Assembly (NCBI GenBank): GCA_036499825.1 | Contig: DASYCZ010000049.1 | Location: 62,001-126,000, forward strand | From: Paradevosia sp036499825 | GTDB lineage: Bacteria > Pseudomonadota > Alphaproteobacteria > Rhizobiales > Devosiaceae | Direction: 5' to 3' | Length of the DNA stretch: 64,000 nucleotides | Shown: positions 61,057-64,000 of the stretch, one piece after another | Numbering within the stretch: the stretch's first letter is position 1 | Layout: every line of letters begins with the position of its first letter | Program-made: the position numbers and the translations under genes | The notes under the pieces: model-generated | What the model saw: the letters and a program-made list of their open reading frames with translations, nothing else | Database searches by the model: none | Told to the model about the DNA's origin: nothing

Positions 61057-61647
61057 ATGAAGCCTTCGCGCCGCATCTTCATGGCAATGGGTGCGTCCGC
61101 ACTCACCCTGACCCTGGCCGGTTGCTTCACGGCAACGCCACCTCTCACCTACGACCTGGGCAGCACCTCGGCCGGCGCAATCCGCCGCCGCTCTTCGCGG
61201 ACGGTCGTCATCACCCAGCCTCTCGCTGTCCAGACCTATGATTCCCAGCGCGTCGTGGTGCGCGAGCCTGGCAATATCCTCAGCTATCTGCCCGACGCGC
61301 AGCTGGCGGACACCCTGCCGCGTCTCGTGCAGACACGGATGCTGCAGACGTTCGAGGCCAGCAAATTCCCCAATATCGGCCGTCCCGACGATCAGTTGAC
61401 CGTGGACGTGACGCTCGCCACCGAAATCACCGCCTTCGAGATCGATGTCGCCAAGGGCAATGTCGCCAGTGTCACCATCAATGCCAAGCTGGTCGACGAG
61501 GAGCGCCGTCAGATCTTCGCCTCAAAGACCTTCTCGGCCAGTAAGCCCGCCACTCTGAGCCCGACGTCCAGCGCCATCATGGCGCTCGATGATGCGCTCA
61601 AGGATGTCATGAGCCAGATATTGCTCTGGACCGCGCGTACCGCCTGA
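61057..61647 (+). CDS. ABC-type transport auxiliary lipoprotein (PqiC/MlaC-partner family)
   Basis: A 196-residue lipoprotein. The signal peptide ends in the lipobox TLAGC (Cys about residue 23), followed by TYDLGS and a Ser/Arg-rich stretch. The domain (about 60-190) has LVVDVTLATEI-type strands and DALKDVMSQIL at the end, matching the ABC_trans_aux lipoprotein family, which works with MCE transporters, probably in the outer membrane. I use the ATG at 61057, with AAGGGA 7 bases upstream; the alternative at 61033 overlaps mlaD. It is the last gene of the mla operon. Confidence 0.86.
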   Translation: MKPSRRIFMAMGASALTLTLAGCFTATPPLTYDLGSTSAGAIRRRSSRTVVITQPLAVQTYDSQRVVVREPGNILSYLPDAQLADTLPRLVQTRMLQTFEASKFPNIGRPDDQLTVDVTLATEITAFEIDVAKGNVASVTINAKLVDEERRQIFASKTFSASKPATLSPTSSAIMALDDALKDVMSQILLWTARTA

Positions 61648-61687
61648 CCGATCGCGTATCCGGGAGGTCTGCTACAGGAGAACAGCC

Positions 61688-62380
61688 ATGCCTCTCGATG
61701 CCGCCGCTATCGAAACCCTGAAGGCCGTAACCACCGCCACCATCACCACGGTCCTGCTCAAGAAAGGCCTGCGCAACGTCTGGATGCGCGGCGCCATGCC
61801 CTTGCGGCCTGGCCAGCCGCGGATTGCCGGCGAGGCTTTCACGCTGCGTTTCGTGCCTGCCCGCGAAGATCTCGCCACACCCGCCTCCTGGGCCTCGCCC
61901 AATTCGACCCGCGCGGCCATAGAGGCCATGCCCAGCGGCTGCGTGGCGGTGGTCGATGCCATGGGCGTCACCGACGCCGGCATCTTCGGCGATATCCTGT
62001 GCGCCCGCATGCAGAAACGGGGTGTTGCGGCTCTCGTCACCGACGGCGTGGTGCGTGATGTCAGTGGTGTCTTGGCCACCGAGCTGCCGGTCTGGTGCCG
62101 TGGCGTTGCCGCCCCTTCTTCCGTCACCGGCCTCACCTTCGTGGGCTGGCAGGAGCCGATCGGCTGCGGTGGCGTCGCCGTGTTCCCCAACGATATCGTC
62201 GTTGTCGACCAAGACGGCGCCGTGCTGGTACCGGCCGATTTGCTCGATGTCGTGCTGGCCGAAGGCCCCGAACAGGAGCGCATGGAGGCCTGGATCATGG
62301 ACGAGGTCGCCGCCGGCGTTCCGCTTCCGGGTCTCTACCCGATGAACGAAGCAACCAAGGCACGCTACAACCGCAAGTAG
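61688..62380 (+). CDS. RraA-family protein (RNase E regulator / HMG aldolase-like)
   Basis: A 230-residue RraA-fold protein. Signature residues are FGDILCARMQKRGVAALVTDGVVRD (about residues 99-123), with the Gly-Asp and Asp-Gly-x-x-Arg-Asp pairs that bind Mg and pyruvate-type substrates in the family's aldolases. The longer form (230 residues rather than 160) is common near sugar-acid catabolic genes. The 40-base gap to the lipoprotein gene has a GGAG site 3-5 bases before the ATG at 61688. An aldolase or decarboxylase role on a 4-hydroxy-2-keto acid is as likely as RNase regulation. Confidence 0.85.
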   Translation: MPLDAAAIETLKAVTTATITTVLLKKGLRNVWMRGAMPLRPGQPRIAGEAFTLRFVPAREDLATPASWASPNSTRAAIEAMPSGCVAVVDAMGVTDAGIFGDILCARMQKRGVAALVTDGVVRDVSGVLATELPVWCRGVAAPSSVTGLTFVGWQEPIGCGGVAVFPNDIVVVDQDGAVLVPADLLDVVLAEGPEQERMEAWIMDEVAAGVPLPGLYPMNEATKARYNRK

Positions 62381-62444
62381 CGGCCCATATCCACGCCAGT
62401 TTCAAATTGCGCTGGCTATAGGACCACCCTCCCGGACCACCCTC

Positions 62445-63755
62445 ATGAAAAAACGCGTCGCCTCGCTGCTCGCCATTGCCGCCAGCATAGTCCTTATCGC
62501 CGCACCGGCCTTCGCCGCGACCGCCGTCATCTACAAGGGGACGCTCGGTAGCACCGCTATCGTGGTGGAACTTTCCGCCGATGTGGAAACCGCAACCGGC
62601 GCGGTCACCGGGCGCTATGCCTATATGTCGAAGGGCATCGATATCCCGTTGGATGTCCAGCATGCGGCACCCGGCGAGGTGGAACTGGTCGAAGAAAAGC
62701 CCTGTACCGTCGATCTGTGCAAGGACGTGCCGAACGATGCGCCGGAAGGAACCCTTCCCACCCCGCCGCTCGGCGCCAAATGGCACCTTGAGGCTGCCGC
62801 CGGGGGCAAGGTCTCCGGCACCTGGCAGGATGGCGGCAAGACATTGCCGATTGCGCTGGAGCGCGTGGGCTCGCGGCGGCTGGACGAGAACTTCACCCCA
62901 ATCCCGTCCAGTCTCTCGGCTGTTCTGATAAATTTCTACGCCGACGAGGAAAATCTCACCGCCAAGACCTCGCCCTATGATTACCTCAAGATGCAGGTGC
63001 CCTATAAGGCCAGCACCCCCACGCAATGGGGTGAGGTTGCCTTCGATTATCTCACCGATCCGCGCACGAAATTCCCTTTCCCGCACGTCATCAGCCTTGG
63101 GGGCGCCGACATGACGCCGGTCAACGACTATCTGGATAGCGCGCATTGGGAAAACAGCGCCGGCGCGCTCGATTGCATGGCCTCTGTCTATCAAGGCCTG
63201 GGCTGGTATGAGGGCCTTTCCGATGACGCCGGAACGCTGGGTGGCTTCGAGGACGAGCAACTCGAGGTGACTTACCTCTCACCCACCGTGATGAGCTACA
63301 CCCAGGGCGGCAGTATCTTTTGCGGCGGCGCCCATCCCGACAACCATTTTATCCAGACCACGCTCGACGTGCGCGCCGGCAAGCCGCTCGACATGAGCCG
63401 CATTTTCAAGGGTTGGGTACCCACGCCTTTCGCGGATGGCGGCAGCACCGACCTCGACTACGCCCGCGCCCATCCCGATGATTATGAGTGGGGTCCCGAC
63501 CAGCAGCTCGCCGATTTCGTCCGCGCGCATCGCAACAAGGACGGTGACGAGGAAGATTGCGGCTATGACGATCTGGTCGAGAGCAATCTAAAGATCAGCT
63601 TCCTCAATGGCGACAAGGTTTCGTTCGGCCTCGATGGCCTGGCCAACGTCATCTTTGCCTGCACCGAAGAGCTATACCAGGCCCCGATCGCCTCGCTGGG
63701 TGATCTGTTGACGCCGGAAGCGGCCGACTATTTCCCGTCTCTCAAAGGCAAGTAG
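62445..63755 (+). CDS. Secreted DUF3298-like protein
   Basis: A 436-residue protein. A Sec signal peptide is clear (MKKRVASLLAIAASIVLIAAPAFAATA). The middle has a GKVSGTWQDGGKTLPIALERV segment, and the C-terminal third has a DUF3298/RsiV-type pattern (FCGGAHPDNHFIQTTLDVRAGKPLDMSRIF, about residues 285-315). Function unknown; relatives are periplasmic and sometimes sit beside murein or anti-sigma genes. A pair of Cys residues in EEKPCTVDLC suggests a disulfide. It ends close to a strong terminator. Confidence 0.75.
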   Translation: MKKRVASLLAIAASIVLIAAPAFAATAVIYKGTLGSTAIVVELSADVETATGAVTGRYAYMSKGIDIPLDVQHAAPGEVELVEEKPCTVDLCKDVPNDAPEGTLPTPPLGAKWHLEAAAGGKVSGTWQDGGKTLPIALERVGSRRLDENFTPIPSSLSAVLINFYADEENLTAKTSPYDYLKMQVPYKASTPTQWGEVAFDYLTDPRTKFPFPHVISLGGADMTPVNDYLDSAHWENSAGALDCMASVYQGLGWYEGLSDDAGTLGGFEDEQLEVTYLSPTVMSYTQGGSIFCGGAHPDNHFIQTTLDVRAGKPLDMSRIFKGWVPTPFADGGSTDLDYARAHPDDYEWGPDQQLADFVRAHRNKDGDEEDCGYDDLVESNLKISFLNGDKVSFGLDGLANVIFACTEELYQAPIASLGDLLTPEAADYFPSLKGK

Positions 63756-63764
63756 CCACGCTGC

Positions 63765-63792
63765 ATGGGCGGCAGTGCCGGCCGCCGCCCAT
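63765..63792. terminator. Terminator between convergent genes
   Basis: ATGGGCGGC (63765-63773), 10-base loop, GCCGCCCAT (63784-63792). It lies in the 48 bases between the DUF3298-like gene and the convergent SDR gene. Confidence 0.75.
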
Positions 63793-63803
63793 TTGTGCCG
63801 GCG

Positions 63804-64000
63804 CTAGTTCATGCCGCCATTGACGTAGATGACCTGGCCGTTGATCCACCGCGCGGGGCCGGCAAGGAACGCGATGACTTCGACGATATCGCCGGGCGCA
63901 CCCAGTCGTTCCATCGGGTTGAGCTTGGCCAGCCGGTCGATCGTCGCCTCGTCCTTTCCGTTGAGGAACAAATCGGTGGCCGTCGGCCCTGGCCCGACGG
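63804..64000 (-). CDS. SDR-family oxidoreductase, C-terminal part
   Basis: Only the last 65 codons are in the window. The minus-strand translation ends with VGPGPTATDLFLNGK, LNPMERLGAPGDIVEVIAFLAGP, and WINGQVIYVNGGMN before a TAG. These are the classic SDR C-terminal motifs (PGPxxTD and NGG). The active site and cofactor motif lie beyond the window edge, so substrate cannot be judged. Confidence 0.85.
   Translation of the reverse strand, partial: VGPGPTATDLFLNGKDEATIDRLAKLNPMERLGAPGDIVEVIAFLAGPARWINGQVIYVNGGMN

Overview
The window is a chromosomal segment of high G+C DNA with dense, tightly packed genes, many small overlaps and a very large share of carboxylate and sugar catabolism and transport. 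A near family-identical D-tartrate dehydratase, TTT, TRAP and sugar ABC transporters, a GbpR-like LysR regulator, an Mla/MCE operon and a CCCCCACCC-type palindromic repeat all point to an alphaproteobacterium of the Hyphomicrobiales. A Devosia-like soil or plant-associated organism is my best guess (inference). I see no tRNA, rRNA, CRISPR array, IS element or phage gene.

Layout. 1-2.8 kb: the end of a nucleoside hydrolase, a LysE exporter, a 3-methyladenine DNA glycosylase, an endonuclease/exonuclease/phosphatase protein and a DUF2934 protein. 2.9-15.3 kb: an aromatic-acid-type catabolic cluster. It holds a class II aldolase, a TRAP transporter, a cupin, an FAD monooxygenase, an amidohydrolase, LysR and IclR regulators and a gentisate-dioxygenase-like double cupin, facing a fumarylacetoacetate-hydrolase-family gene and a quinone-oxidoreductase-like gene. 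15.3-28 kb: a LacI-controlled cluster for an unknown carboxylate. It holds an aldehyde dehydrogenase, a decarboxylating-dehydrogenase-family protein, a TTT transporter, an enoyl-CoA hydratase, an ADP-forming acyl-CoA ligase plus a degenerate relative, an SMP-30 lactonase and a thioesterase. Four TTGAAA/TTTCAA operators mark its regulon.

28-57 kb: a sugar and sugar-acid island. It has ten Gfo/Idh/MocA oxidoreductases, a cytoplasmic 3-keto-glycoside hydrolase (DUF1080), two sugar-binding proteins, one ABC permease/ATPase set, an IlvD/Edd sugar-acid dehydratase, a DapA-family enzyme, a tartrate dehydrogenase-type enzyme, a beta-propeller lactonase, D-tartrate dehydratase and uronate dehydrogenase. 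The binding protein plus four oxidoreductase types occur twice in related order, which indicates an old cassette duplication. A recurring 21-bp element (TTGTCAA-N7-TGCAAAC) lies at most promoters here and suggests a common, undescribed regulon. The second cassette instead has a LysR-type inverted repeat. Together the genes suggest uptake of a glycoside or uronoside, oxidation at C3 to a 3-keto-glycoside, non-classical cleavage, and flow of the sugar acid into central metabolism, with no sugar kinase or classical glycosidase in the window.

57-64 kb: an Mla-type lipid transport operon (mlaE, mlaF, a very long mlaD with 96-residue tandem repeats, an auxiliary lipoprotein), an RraA-family protein, a secreted DUF3298-like protein and the end of an SDR dehydrogenase.
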